DNA of 64,000 nt from Spirochaetae bacterium HGW-Spirochaetae-1 (GTDB taxonomy: Bacteria; Spirochaetota; UBA4802; UBA5550), in contig PGXY01000008.1 in NCBI GenBank assembly GCA_002839375.1, forward strand, positions 181,043-245,042. The letters are read 5' to 3'. The notes beneath the pieces are model-generated. The model was not told the DNA's origin, made no database searches, and was given only the letters and a program-made list of their open reading frames with translations. A program made the translations under genes and the position numbers. Below, in pieces: positions 16,213 through 25,786 of the stretch. Positions within the stretch are counted from its first letter, which is position 1; every line of letters starts with the position of its first letter.

Positions 16213-16299
16213 TACGGTGATTGAGAAATAACGGGAAAAATGATTATAACAAAAAATATATACATTATGGAGATAATTAGCGTTTATTAAGGAAATTAA

Positions 16300-16328
16300 T
16301 TGACATTTTTTTTTATTCTTTTTAGAAT
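16300..16328 (+). promoter_or_regulatory. Strong sigma70-type promoter upstream of fliF
   Basis: TTGACA at 16300-16305, exactly 17 nt, then TAGAAT at 16323-16328. Transcription would start near 16335, giving a leader of about 150 nt before fliF. This implies an internal promoter in the flagellar gene run. Confidence 0.7.
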
Positions 16329-16482
16329 GTATTATGTCTCATTGTTCCATGGTGTAATAACAAACCTGATGTAAGTTGCAGATGACACGGCATATCCTTC
16401 TATTCTGGACGGGGATATGCCTGACTTGATATCAGTTTACGGCAGGTTCAAACATAATACATTTCTTGAAAGGGGAGGCCAT

Positions 16483-18183
16483 ATGGGTGAGTTGTTAACC
16501 AAGCTGATTGCCCAGGTTCGCGAAATATTCAGTAAGCTGGATACTACAAAAAAAATTGTCATTGGCGCCGTAACCGGTGTTGTGCTCATCGCCTTTATCA
16601 TCCTGTTTTCCGTTACCAGCGTTGAACCTAACATGGTTCTCTTCTCGGAGCTCTCTTCCAAGGATTTTGGAGAAGTTACCAAGAAGATGGAGGAAATGGG
16701 GCTTGCCTATACCACGACAGGCACAACCACCATCATGGTCAAACCATCGGATAGGGACGTCGTTCTCACCAAGCTCGCCCAGGAAAACGCTATTCCCAAG
16801 GGGATTCCGGGGTGGCAGCTCTTCGATATGACAAAATGGACTGAAACGGAACGGGAGCTCGATGTCAAATACATGCGGGCCCTTCGCGACGAGATCAAGA
16901 AGCACATAGAATCCCTCAAAAATATCGACAAGGCTAATGTGGATATAGCCATCTCCGAAGACAGCCTGTATACGGACAAGCAGACTCCTTACACGGCCGC
17001 CGTTACCGTGTACCTGGCGCCGGGTTATGAAAACCTTTCAAAAAAGGAAATCAAGGGTATCATCTACCTGGTTTCCCGGGCCGTGGGAAACCGCCTGACG
17101 CCGGAAAACGTAACCGTCACCGATGAATATGGTAAAATCATATCGGACTTTGATGATGACTTCGATAAGGCGAAAACAGAATACACCATTCTGGAATACC
17201 GAAGAAAAATCGAGGAAAAGGCCCGCGTCAAGCTTCTGAAGGACATTCGTCAGGGCCTGGAGCGTATCTACTCCGATGACCGCATACAGATCGTCCGTCT
17301 CAATATGGATTTCAACTGGGACAAGATCTCCGAAGAACAGGAGGAGTACACTCCCATAGAAATGGAAAAGGACAATCCGGCCACGCCCTATTCTGAAAGG
17401 AAAGTAAAGGACTCCCTGGTCATATCCGAGAAGAGCACTGAGGAGAATTTTCAGGGGCATGGATGGAATCCTGAAGGGCCGGCAGGCACCGAGGGCAACA
17501 AGCCTCCCGGATACAAGGCCAGCGATGATCAATACTCCAAATACAATAAAAACGAAAACATCAAGAATCATGCCATAAATAAGACCATGCGCAAGGTTGA
17601 CCGTGATCCCTTCGATATAACCAAGATATCCGTGGCCATCGCCATTGACGGCATTCAGGACCTGCCGCGTCAGCCCGATGGCTCCTACGATCTTGATCCC
17701 AACAAAAAACCTGTGCAGAGCTCCCTCACCGACGATGAGCTGAAAAAGGCCGAAAACATCGTCAAGAAGTCCATCAATTTCAGCGAAGCACGGGGCGACC
17801 AGGTGGCTGTGGAAAACATTATGTTCGACCGCACGTCGCACTGGAATGAAATACGTGAAGAATACCGCCGCAGGGAGCAGATGAAAAGGCTCCTCCTGGC
17901 CGCTCTTATCGGCGTAGTGGCCCTTTTCGTCGGCTTCATACTCTTCAGGACCATACAAAAGGAAATGGAGAGAAGGAGACGCCTCAGGGAAGAACAGCTG
18001 GCGCTGGAACAGCAGCGTATGCGTGAAGCGGCGCTTCGGGCAGCTGAAGAAGAGGGAATTGATGTTGAGCTCTCGCTGGAGGAAAAGGCGCGCCTGGAAC
18101 TCCAGACAAATGCCGTCAGCCTGGCCAAGGAGCGGCCCGACGATGTGGCGCAGCTGCTGCGTACCTGGCTGGCCGAGGAATAA
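16483..18183 (+). CDS. fliF: Flagellar MS-ring protein FliF
   Basis: The protein of 566 residues forms the inner-membrane ring of the motor. ATG at 16483 follows AGGGGAGG; an open frame reaches 22 codons further upstream without a ribosome site. A first membrane helix lies at about residues 25-46, followed by ring-building motifs (SSKDFGEVTKKMEEMGL and RALRDEIKKHIESLKNIDKANVDIA). A second membrane helix near residues 468-488 (LLLAALIGVVALFVGFIL) is followed by the cytoplasmic tail. The tail ends in RPDDVAQLLRTWLAEE, the FliG-binding segment. Confidence 0.97.
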   Translation: MGELLTKLIAQVREIFSKLDTTKKIVIGAVTGVVLIAFIILFSVTSVEPNMVLFSELSSKDFGEVTKKMEEMGLAYTTTGTTTIMVKPSDRDVVLTKLAQENAIPKGIPGWQLFDMTKWTETERELDVKYMRALRDEIKKHIESLKNIDKANVDIAISEDSLYTDKQTPYTAAVTVYLAPGYENLSKKEIKGIIYLVSRAVGNRLTPENVTVTDEYGKIISDFDDDFDKAKTEYTILEYRRKIEEKARVKLLKDIRQGLERIYSDDRIQIVRLNMDFNWDKISEEQEEYTPIEMEKDNPATPYSERKVKDSLVISEKSTEENFQGHGWNPEGPAGTEGNKPPGYKASDDQYSKYNKNENIKNHAINKTMRKVDRDPFDITKISVAIAIDGIQDLPRQPDGSYDLDPNKKPVQSSLTDDELKKAENIVKKSINFSEARGDQVAVENIMFDRTSHWNEIREEYRRREQMKRLLLAALIGVVALFVGFILFRTIQKEMERRRRLREEQLALEQQRMREAALRAAEEEGIDVELSLEEKARLELQTNAVSLAKERPDDVAQLLRTWLAEE

Positions 18184-18201
18184 GTACTGATGTTTTTTTA
18201 T

Positions 18202-18224
18202 GGCCCGAAACGTTGTTTCGGGCC
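18202..18224. repeat. 10-bp GC-rich hairpin between fliF and fliG
   Basis: Arms GGCCCGAAAC (18202-18211) and GTTTCGGGCC (18215-18224) pair perfectly over a 3-nt loop, 18 nt after the fliF stop. No T-run follows; one precedes it. It may stabilise the fliF transcript 3' end or attenuate readthrough into fliG. Confidence 0.6.
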
Positions 18225-18331
18225 GATAATTAATAGTGAAATAATCCGGTATTTTGGGTAAAAATGTGCCGAAAGCGACGGATTTGTATTAATTTAAGGT
18301 GTGGGCACACACTTTTGGGGAATAAACCATA

Positions 18332-19342
18332 ATGGCAAAAAAATCGGACCTAACAGGCAGGCAGAAAGCCGCTATATTCCTTGTCTCGCTGGGATCGGAC
18401 GTATCCTCGGAGATTTTTAAGCATCTTCGTGAGGACGAAATCGAGCAGCTCACCTTCGAGATAGCCAGGCTTGACAAGATTGAACCTGCTGACAGGGACA
18501 GGGTTTTGCAGGAATTCCAGGAAATGATGATGGCCCAGGAATTCATCGCGAATGGAGGCATCGACTATGCCCGCGAGGTTCTGGAACGTGCCCTGGGAAC
18601 CCAGAAGGCCATTGATATTGTAAACAGGCTCACCTCGTCGTTGCAGGTGCGCCCCTTCGATTTCATCAGGAGAACGGACCCTAGTCACCTGCTGAACTTT
18701 ATACAGGGTGAGCATCCTCAGACTATTGCACTTATTCTCGCCTATCTGGATCCCCAGAAGGCGGCGCAGATACTCTCCGGTCTGGGTCACCAGGTCCAGG
18801 CCGACGTAGCCCGGCGGATCGCCCAGATGGACCGGACATCGCCGGACGTTCTTCGCGAGGTTGAACGGGTTCTGGAGCGGAAGCTCTCCACACTGGCCAG
18901 CGAGGATTTTACCTCGGCCGGTGGTATTGACGCCATCGTTGAAGTTCTTAACAATGTTGACCGCGGTACTGAGAAGATCATCATCGAGGCACTGGAAGAG
19001 GAAGACCCGGAACTGGCCGAAGAGATCAAGAAGCGCATGTTCGTTTTCGAGGATATCGTTCTCCTCGACGACCGTTCAATACAGAAGGTTCTCAGGGAGG
19101 TGGACACGCAGGACCTCGCCAAGGCTCTCAAGGGCGTGGACGCCGAAGTACAGGAAAAAATATTCAGGAACATGTCCAAACGGGCCGCGTCGCTGCTGCG
19201 TGAGGATATGGATTTCATGGGACCCATCAGGCTCCGTGACGTGGAAGAATCGCAGCAGAAGATCGTTAACATAATCAGGAAACTTGAAGATGCCGGCGAT
19301 ATTATAGTCGCACGTGCCGGTGAGGAGGAACTAGTTGTCTAA
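18332..19342 (+). CDS. fliG: Flagellar motor switch protein FliG
   Basis: This 336-residue rotor protein has the N-terminal FliF-binding domain (LTGRQKAAIFLVSLG), the middle domain with the EHPQTIALILAYLDPQKAA armadillo motif, and the C-terminal torque domain. The torque helix carries the charged pattern near LDDRSIQKVLREVDTQDLAKALKG. Length is standard. It follows fliF after 148 nt that contain a hairpin. Its last codons overlap fliH by 8 nt. Confidence 0.97.
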   Translation: MAKKSDLTGRQKAAIFLVSLGSDVSSEIFKHLREDEIEQLTFEIARLDKIEPADRDRVLQEFQEMMMAQEFIANGGIDYAREVLERALGTQKAIDIVNRLTSSLQVRPFDFIRRTDPSHLLNFIQGEHPQTIALILAYLDPQKAAQILSGLGHQVQADVARRIAQMDRTSPDVLREVERVLERKLSTLASEDFTSAGGIDAIVEVLNNVDRGTEKIIIEALEEEDPELAEEIKKRMFVFEDIVLLDDRSIQKVLREVDTQDLAKALKGVDAEVQEKIFRNMSKRAASLLREDMDFMGPIRLRDVEESQQKIVNIIRKLEDAGDIIVARAGEEELVV

Positions 19343-20261
19343 GCTTGTTTTCAAACCTAACCAGATCAAACAGAGCAATATAGCCAAGCAGATCGAGCTG
19401 CCAAGCAAATATCAGCAGAATCTCATCGATGCCGAGGAGTTCAAGGAATTCGAAGTCGATGATGAGGGAAATCCCATAGATGTGTACCACGGCCCTTCCA
19501 TCGAGGAGATGGAGGCGGAACTGGAGCGTTATCGCCGCGAAACTGAGGAAGAAGTCAAGGTCATGCTCGACAAGTCTCGCGGCCAGGCCAAGAAGATCGA
19601 AGAGGAAGGAAAGGCGTCAGCTTTCCGGGAACTGCAGCAGTCCCGTGAACAGATTACCATGGAAATGGAGAGGCTGAAAGCCGATTCTGAACGGGAGATT
19701 GAACGAGGCAAGTTCGAAGCGGAGAAAATGATCAAGGAGGCTGAACTCAAGGTCTCGGAGATAGAACACGAAGCGTACAAGAAGGGATATGACGCGGGAA
19801 GAGAGGAAGGATACAAGGAAGGCCAGGCCGAGGTTATGCGCCTCATAGACCGTCTCGGCACGGTTGTATCAACGGCCGTTGACATCCGAGACGAGATCAT
19901 CCGGTCCTCGGAGAAGCTCATGACGGAAATGATCCTCATGATCGCCAGAAAAATAATAAAAGACGAGATCGTAGAACGCCGTGAAGTTGTTATCAACAAC
20001 ATTAAGGAAGCCATTAAGCGCGTCAAGGACCGCGACCGTATCGACATACGGGTCAACTTCGCCGACCTGGATATGACAACGGCCCACAAGGACGAGCTCA
20101 TCAAGATGATGGAATCACTGAAAAAAGTAAATATTTATGAGGATTCCCGCGTTGAGCGCGGAGGTTGCATTATCGAAACCGACGTGGGAGCCATCGATGC
20201 ACGGATATCGACACAGCTTGATGCTATTGAAGAAGCGATACGGAACACGAGTGCATTATAA
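19335..20261 (+). CDS. fliH: Flagellar export ATPase regulator FliH
   Basis: The 308-residue protein holds the FliI ATPase at the export gate. It starts with TTG eight bases inside fliG, preceded by GAGGAA. The middle is a long charged coiled coil (about residues 45-150) that includes the GxxxG-like stretch YKKGYDAGREEGYKEGQAE. The C-terminal FliH/VPS-like domain has LMTEMILMIARKIIKDEIVE and ERGGCIIETDVGAIDARIS. The long N-terminal extension is a spirochaete-style feature. FliI follows after nine bases. Confidence 0.93.
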   Translation: MSKLVFKPNQIKQSNIAKQIELPSKYQQNLIDAEEFKEFEVDDEGNPIDVYHGPSIEEMEAELERYRRETEEEVKVMLDKSRGQAKKIEEEGKASAFRELQQSREQITMEMERLKADSEREIERGKFEAEKMIKEAELKVSEIEHEAYKKGYDAGREEGYKEGQAEVMRLIDRLGTVVSTAVDIRDEIIRSSEKLMTEMILMIARKIIKDEIVERREVVINNIKEAIKRVKDRDRIDIRVNFADLDMTTAHKDELIKMMESLKKVNIYEDSRVERGGCIIETDVGAIDARISTQLDAIEEAIRNTSAL

Positions 20262-20270
20262 GGGGCAACC

Positions 20271-21674
20271 ATGATAAAGATTCTGCCACACGAAAAGATC
20301 GATGTTCTGAGTAAATATAAGAAAGTTCTCGAGGAAACGGATGTAATCAAGTTCACCGGCAAGGTCGAACGTATCGTGGGTCTCACCATTGAAGCGGTGG
20401 GGCCTTCTGTCAAATACGGGGACCTGTGTCGCATAAAATTGAGTAAGGGGGAATACCTTCTGGCCGAGGTGGTGGGGTTCAACCGCAACCGCGTTATTCT
20501 CATGCCCATCGGCGAGATGGCCGGGGTGGTTCCCGGAGCCGAGGTATATGCGGCCGGCGCTGCCCTCACCGTTCCCGTAGGACCGGAACTGCTGGGCAGG
20601 GTAATTTCCGGTGTGGGAACGCCCCTGGACGGAAAGGGGGACATTTTTACAAAAGAACGTTATCCCGTCGATGGCCATCCCATAAATCCCCTTTCGAGGA
20701 CACTTATCGATACGCCTCTTTCCGTGGGCATCCGCTCGATTGACGGTATGATCACCGTGGGAAGGGGGCAGCGTATAGGCATTTTTTCCGGTTCCGGTGT
20801 AGGTAAATCGACGGTCATTGCCATGATTTCCCGCTATACCGACGCCGATGTTAACGTTATCGCTCTTATCGGTGAAAGGGGCCGCGAGGTAAAGGATTTT
20901 GTTGACAAGGAACTGGGTCCCGACGGACTGAAGAGGTCTGTAGTGGTCGTAGCCACATCGAATCAGCCTCCCATGCTCAGACTCCGGGGGGGATTTCTTG
21001 CCCATGCCATAGCCGAGTATTTCCGTGACCAGGGCATGGCCGTGAATCTCATGATGGACTCCATAACCCGTTTCGCCATGGCCCAGCGTGAAGTGGGACT
21101 CGCAGCCGGAGAACCGGCCGCAACGAGGGGATATCCGCCCTCGGTTTTCACACTCATGCCGAGACTCATGGAGCGGGCAGGCACCAGTAATTCCGGCGGC
21201 AGTATAACCGGTTTTTACTCCGTTCTCGTTGAGGGCGATGATATGAACGAGCCAATAGCCGATGCGGCCCGGGGAATACTGGACGGACATATCGTCCTGC
21301 AAAGGAAACTGGCAAACCGGGGGCACTATCCTGCCGTTGACGTGCTCTCATCCATTTCGCGGTGCATGAAAGATATCGTTACCCCGGAACATATGAAGGC
21401 CGCCATACGCTTCAGGGAACTCCTGGCGGCTTATGAAGACGTGGAAGATCTTATAAATCTCAACGCCTATGCCAGGGGGGCGAATCCCACGGCTGACAGG
21501 GCCATTGAAATGAGAAACGAAATGATTTCGTTCCTGAAGCAGGGTATATATGAAGAGGACACCTTTGATTCAATTGTCGGGCGTCTTAAAGACATGTTTG
21601 CCGAGAAGAAGGCGGCTCCGGCTGCAGGTTCCTTCATGACACCGCCGCCGGCCTTTGCGCGGGTAATCAGATAA
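20271..21674 (+). CDS. fliI: Flagellum-specific ATPase FliI
   Basis: The 467-residue hexameric ATPase of the flagellar type III export apparatus is related to F1 beta. Walker A (GSGVGKST) is near residue 180, followed by IALIGERGREVKDFV, the Walker B region VNLMMDSITRFAMAQREVGL, and the FliI/YscN signature PPSVFTLMPRLMERAG. The N-terminal beta-barrel and C-terminal helical domain are complete. It lies between fliH and fliJ, its regulator and stalk partners. Confidence 0.98.
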   Translation: MIKILPHEKIDVLSKYKKVLEETDVIKFTGKVERIVGLTIEAVGPSVKYGDLCRIKLSKGEYLLAEVVGFNRNRVILMPIGEMAGVVPGAEVYAAGAALTVPVGPELLGRVISGVGTPLDGKGDIFTKERYPVDGHPINPLSRTLIDTPLSVGIRSIDGMITVGRGQRIGIFSGSGVGKSTVIAMISRYTDADVNVIALIGERGREVKDFVDKELGPDGLKRSVVVVATSNQPPMLRLRGGFLAHAIAEYFRDQGMAVNLMMDSITRFAMAQREVGLAAGEPAATRGYPPSVFTLMPRLMERAGTSNSGGSITGFYSVLVEGDDMNEPIADAARGILDGHIVLQRKLANRGHYPAVDVLSSISRCMKDIVTPEHMKAAIRFRELLAAYEDVEDLINLNAYARGANPTADRAIEMRNEMISFLKQGIYEEDTFDSIVGRLKDMFAEKKAAPAAGSFMTPPPAFARVIR

Positions 21675-21687
21675 GGAATGATAACGC

Positions 21688-22164
21688 ATGAAGAAATTTG
21701 AATTCAAACTGCAGCGGCTTCTGGACCTTCGGGAGGCGCGGGAGCGCGGGGTTCAAAATGAACTGGCCATCCTGGTGAGCGAGCAGAACCGGGAACGGTT
21801 GAAGCAGGATGACCTGAGACGGAATATTACTGAATTCGGTAAAAGCCTCAGGGAGAAGATGAGAAAAGGCGAAGTGGTCTCAGGCGAAGCGATGCAGTAC
21901 GGAAAGTTTGTATCGCTGGCCACTATGGCCATCGATTCCGCTGAAAACCGGATACAGGGAATGGAGCCGGGAATAAGCGAAGTCCGGGGCCGGCTCATCG
22001 AAGCGTCGAAGGAACGCAAGGTCGTGGAAAAGCTGCGGGAAAAGAAACTGGAAGAATACCGATATGAGCTGGATCGCGAAACTGCCAAGGAAAATGACGA
22101 TATGAATCAGAAGATATACCTGCGACGGATGGTGCAGGCGGCTTTTGAGGGAGGCGGCGGATGA
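21688..22164 (+). CDS. fliJ: Flagellar export protein FliJ
   Basis: A 158-residue coiled-coil protein begins MKKFEFKLQRLLDLREARE, the usual FliJ opening. The rest is two long charged helices (about residues 15-75 and 85-150). It acts as the stalk of the FliI ring, like the gamma subunit of F1. It begins 13 nt after fliI and overlaps the next gene as ATGA. Confidence 0.92.
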   Translation: MKKFEFKLQRLLDLREARERGVQNELAILVSEQNRERLKQDDLRRNITEFGKSLREKMRKGEVVSGEAMQYGKFVSLATMAIDSAENRIQGMEPGISEVRGRLIEASKERKVVEKLREKKLEEYRYELDRETAKENDDMNQKIYLRRMVQAAFEGGGG

Positions 22165-22739
22165 TAGACAATATGTATGCCATAATGGCCAGGATAAACG
22201 AGATACAGTCAAGGTTTGGTCTTAAGCGACATAACGCCGCACAGGTAACCGGGACTGAGAAAACGGGCCGTTTCGACGAAATGGTGAGCGGTATCATCCG
22301 GGAAATATCGCCGGAGCAGAAGGGGAAAGTTTCGGTCCAGGCAATATCGTCTACGGATGAAATTAAAAAAATAGCCGAATACCATGCCCGGAAGAATAAT
22401 CTGTCCCCCTCGCTGGTAAAAGCGGTAATACAGAATGAATCAGGCTACAATCCCCGGGCAGTTTCGCCCAAAGGCGCCATGGGACTCATGCAGATAATGC
22501 CCGCCATGGCGAAGCAGTACGGCGTCACTGATCCCTTTTCGCCCGATGAAAATATCGGGGCCGGCGTTTCCTTTCTGAGGAACCTTATGGAAAAATACAA
22601 CGGGGATTATAAAAAGGCCCTTTCCGCCTATAATGCCGGGGAGAACGTCGTTGACAAAGCCGGCGGTGTTCCCGACATAAAAGAAACAAGGGACTATGTG
22701 CAGAAAGTGATAAAGAGCTATCTGGAGAATGAAGAGTAG
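22161..22739 (+). CDS. SLT-type lytic transglycosylase in the flagellar operon
   Basis: This 192-residue protein carries a C-terminal lysozyme-like SLT domain: VIQNESGYNPRAVSPKG with the catalytic Glu at residue 93, GLMQIMPAMAKQYG, and NIGAGVSFLRNLMEKY followed by ALSAYNAG. The fold cleaves the glycan strands of peptidoglycan. Its N-terminus (residues 1-70) has no obvious signal peptide. It is translationally coupled to fliJ. It probably opens the wall for rod assembly, and export through the flagellar gate would be one way to reach the periplasm; both are inference. Confidence 0.9.
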   Translation: MIDNMYAIMARINEIQSRFGLKRHNAAQVTGTEKTGRFDEMVSGIIREISPEQKGKVSVQAISSTDEIKKIAEYHARKNNLSPSLVKAVIQNESGYNPRAVSPKGAMGLMQIMPAMAKQYGVTDPFSPDENIGAGVSFLRNLMEKYNGDYKKALSAYNAGENVVDKAGGVPDIKETRDYVQKVIKSYLENEE

Positions 22740-22771
22740 CAAAATTTTTGCATGATGAACTGGAGTGTGCC

Positions 22772-23368
22772 ATGAAAAACGTATCGAACAGAATGAAGGT
22801 CATCTATCTTCTGATTCTTATCATATTTATATCCGTGTTCGGCTTGTTCTGGCTGGATTATATCGGCATTTTTAATTTAAGCCGCTATATCAAGGGATAC
22901 GGAACCGAGGCCCCTTCCGTGATGAATGCTTCCGATGATGAACCCTCGCTTATCGCGCGGGAAGAATTCGAGAAGGAACGGCAGCGTCTCACGGAGCGGA
23001 TAGAGGATCTGGACAAGCGCGAGGCCCTTATTACGGAAAAAGAAAAACAACTCGATGCCGAGAAGGAAAAAATAGAGGAAGTAAGGCGCGGCCTGAACCT
23101 GGAAAAGAAAAAATTCGACTCGGAGCGCGGTGTATATGCCGGGTATCAGAAGAATGTGAAAAAACTGGCCGACAAGATCGCCAATATGCCTCCCGATGAA
23201 TCGGTAAAAATCATGGTTAACTGGGAGGATCCTCTTATCATTGATGTCCTGCGCCAGATGGATACCGACGCAGAAGCGGCGGGCAGGGCCAGTATTACGG
23301 CCTATCTTATAACACTCATGCCAAAGGAAAAGGCCAGCAGGATAATGTATCTGATGACGCAGATTTAA
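22772..23368 (+). CDS. flbB: Flagellar collar/stator-associated protein FlbB (MotE-like)
   Basis: A 198-residue protein has one N-terminal membrane helix (about residues 8-30), a charged coiled coil (about 65-125) and a C-terminal MgtE-N/MotE-like helical domain (ADKIANMPPDESVKIMVN to MPKEKASRIMYLMTQI). Position after fliJ and this layout match FlbB, which in spirochaetes helps build the periplasmic collar that recruits stators. ATG at 22772 has GGAG upstream; a TTG eight codons earlier is less likely. It is the last gene of the run. In other spirochaetes the operon continues to flgD and beyond, but here a convergent kinase gene follows after 12 nt. Confidence 0.82.
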   Translation: MKNVSNRMKVIYLLILIIFISVFGLFWLDYIGIFNLSRYIKGYGTEAPSVMNASDDEPSLIAREEFEKERQRLTERIEDLDKREALITEKEKQLDAEKEKIEEVRRGLNLEKKKFDSERGVYAGYQKNVKKLADKIANMPPDESVKIMVNWEDPLIIDVLRQMDTDAEAAGRASITAYLITLMPKEKASRIMYLMTQI

Positions 23369-23380
23369 AGGGTCTTCCCA

Positions 23381-25786
23381 TCAGTTGCTTCGGTATTCGA
23401 TGAGGATTTTTTCTATGGTGCCGAACATTTCCACGGGGTTGATGGGTTTGGCTATATAATCATCCATGCCCGCCTCAATGCACTTATCCCGATCGCCCTT
23501 CATGGCGTGGGCGGTCAGTGCGATGATGGGCGTATACCTTCCGTTTTTTTCTTCGAATTTTCGGATCAGCCTGGTGGCCTCATAACCGTCCATGAGCGGC
23601 ATCTGTATATCCATGAGTATGATATCGAAGACATTCCGCCTGGCTATATCAAAGGCGATGACACCGTTTTCCGCGCTTATCACTTTCCATCCCTTTTTTT
23701 TGAGGAGCTGCGTGGCCAGTGTCCTGTTTACCAGGTTATCTTCAGCCAGAAGAATGTTCAATTTTTTTATGTCATGCTTTGCCTCGTCATACAAAGTTTC
23801 AGACAAGGATGCTTCATTATCGGGGCAGCTTCCTGAAGAAAGACATTGACCGAGAGTCTCCATCAGCGTGTCGCGGATCACCGGTTTAATTATAAAATTG
23901 CTGGCGCCGGACCTGGTGAGAAATTCATGGGCCCGATGCATTTCCAGTGCCGAGAGCATGGTAATGATTACGGGATTTTTATCATCACCGCTGTGGAAAA
24001 AATTAATAATATCCGTGCTGTCCATATCATAGGGATTGGAGTCCATGAGTATAAGGCGGTAGTTTTTTCCTGACCGGCTTTTTTTCTGCAGGTATGGTAT
24101 GGCTTCCCTTGCCGTGGCAGCAGTATTGCAGTTCATTCCATGGAAGGTGAGCAGTTTTTTAATATATTCACGGTTTGATGCATTTTTTTCGATGATGAGT
24201 GCGTGTTGACCGGCAATGTTGACTCCCGGGGGGAGAGCATTTTCAGGCTCGCCCCTGCCGGCCAGGGGCAGGGGAATGGAGAAACTGAAACAGCTTCCTT
24301 CGTTCACGCGGCTTTCAACCTCTATTGTTCCTCCCATTTTTTCTACGAGCCTTTTGGCGATGGTGAGTCCCAGGCCTGTTCCGCCGTACCGGCGTGAAAT
24401 GGTGCTGTCAACCTGTCTGAAAACCTCGAAAATATTCATCAGTTCCTGAGAAGGAATCCCGATGCCCGTATCGGATACGGAAAACCTTATTGTGACGGAG
24501 CCTGCATCAGTCCCATGCGCTGAAACAACAATTTTTACCTCACCTTCTTCGGTGAATTTAATTGCGTTGCTTAAAAGATTAAGCAGGACCTGTTTGATCC
24601 TGAGGGGATCTCCATAATACTGGATGGGAAGTTCGGGCTCGATTTCACAAAGATATTCGAGATGTTTTTCATGGGCCTTCACTGCGGTCATGCGGATGAT
24701 GGATTCGACGGTTTCAATGAGATTAAACCGGTGCTTGTCGATTTCAAAGCGTTCCGCTTCGATCTTGGAAATGTCCAGTATGTCATTGATTATATCCAGA
24801 AGGGACATGCCCGACTGTTTGACGGCTTCAAGGCGTTCCTGGTGTTCCGGTGAGAATTCCTCCATGAGAAGAAGCTCTGTCATGCCGATGATTCCGTTCA
24901 GCGGCGTTCTTATCTCGTGGCTCATGTTGGCAATAAAGGCCGTTTTTGCCCTGTTTGCCGATTCAGCCGTTTCCTTGTCGTTAATGAGACGCGAAACATT
25001 TTTTTTCTGCTCGGTGATGTTATGAAGAACGGCGAGTATGACTTCGACGCCGTCGACTTCTGTAACGGAGGCCTTGATATTTACCAGGAGCCTCCCTCTC
25101 GAACCGGTTATGACCTCCACATCGGTGCTGAACTGATTACTTTTTCGGGAATATTTGTGAAGTTTTTTATGATACCGGTCTTTTTTTTCAACGGGATACA
25201 GATCCGATATATGAAGGCCGGTGATGCTTTCTTTATTTCGTTTAAGCAGCAATTCAGCTGTTTTGTTGCAGTCTATTATGCATCCGTCCTGCATGCTGAT
25301 GAGGAGGATGGCATCACTGACGTTTTCGAATATGATGCGATATTTTTTCTCGTTTTCAACGACCTTGTGTTCCGCTTTTTTTCTCTGGACAATGTGATTC
25401 CATTCCCGATAGATCCTGTTTACAATACGGGGGAGACTCTGTATCGATGAATCGGATTTTACCACATAATCCATGACCCCGATCCGCATGGCTTCAACGG
25501 CCTTTTCCTCATCTCCCAGGCTGGTAATGATTATGACAGGATAGGTTTCGGTGATATTTTTCTCCCTGAGGTAGGTGAGAATCCGGTCATCGGGCAGGAA
25601 CAGGTCGGCAATGATTATATGGGGATTGATTCTGGCAAGCATCTCCTCCATGGCCGGAATCGTTGAACAGTGATGGAGAATGTAGTCGCCCTTTGCTGCG
25701 AAGACACGGCTGATGAGGGCCGCATGGTCTTCATTATCCTCTATAAGTAAAATGGACTTTATGGTTTTTGTCGACTTTTTATTCAT
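23381..25786 (-). CDS. Hybrid sensor histidine kinase (REC-PAS-HisKA-HATPase-REC-REC)
   Basis: This soluble 801-residue kinase has an N-terminal receiver (residues about 12-125, phospho-acceptor Asp61 in IIIADLFLPD) and a PAS domain (about 147-262). HisKA has its phospho-accepting His290 in MSHEIRTPLNG. The HATPase domain has N-box LNLLSNAIKFT, and DTGIGIP and GTGLGLTIAKRLVEKMGG. Receiver two (about 530-640) is poorly conserved, with LILMDSNPYD at the acceptor. Receiver three (about 675-795) is canonical (LLAEDN, LMDIQMPLMDG). No membrane segment is present. A response regulator gene lies upstream on the same strand. The input is unknown. Confidence 0.93.
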   Translation of the reverse strand: MNKKSTKTIKSILLIEDNEDHAALISRVFAAKGDYILHHCSTIPAMEEMLARINPHIIIADLFLPDDRILTYLREKNITETYPVIIITSLGDEEKAVEAMRIGVMDYVVKSDSSIQSLPRIVNRIYREWNHIVQRKKAEHKVVENEKKYRIIFENVSDAILLISMQDGCIIDCNKTAELLLKRNKESITGLHISDLYPVEKKDRYHKKLHKYSRKSNQFSTDVEVITGSRGRLLVNIKASVTEVDGVEVILAVLHNITEQKKNVSRLINDKETAESANRAKTAFIANMSHEIRTPLNGIIGMTELLLMEEFSPEHQERLEAVKQSGMSLLDIINDILDISKIEAERFEIDKHRFNLIETVESIIRMTAVKAHEKHLEYLCEIEPELPIQYYGDPLRIKQVLLNLLSNAIKFTEEGEVKIVVSAHGTDAGSVTIRFSVSDTGIGIPSQELMNIFEVFRQVDSTISRRYGGTGLGLTIAKRLVEKMGGTIEVESRVNEGSCFSFSIPLPLAGRGEPENALPPGVNIAGQHALIIEKNASNREYIKKLLTFHGMNCNTAATAREAIPYLQKKSRSGKNYRLILMDSNPYDMDSTDIINFFHSGDDKNPVIITMLSALEMHRAHEFLTRSGASNFIIKPVIRDTLMETLGQCLSSGSCPDNEASLSETLYDEAKHDIKKLNILLAEDNLVNRTLATQLLKKKGWKVISAENGVIAFDIARRNVFDIILMDIQMPLMDGYEATRLIRKFEEKNGRYTPIIALTAHAMKGDRDKCIEAGMDDYIAKPINPVEMFGTIEKILIEYRSN

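Noticed and set aside
17038..17958. 306-codon minus-strand open frame inside fliF
   Set aside because: It is antisense to a certain gene, has no recognisable domain and its composition follows the fliF codons.
20256..21326. 356-codon minus-strand open frame across fliI
   Set aside because: It is a shadow of fliI, with His- and Gly-rich composition and no family match.
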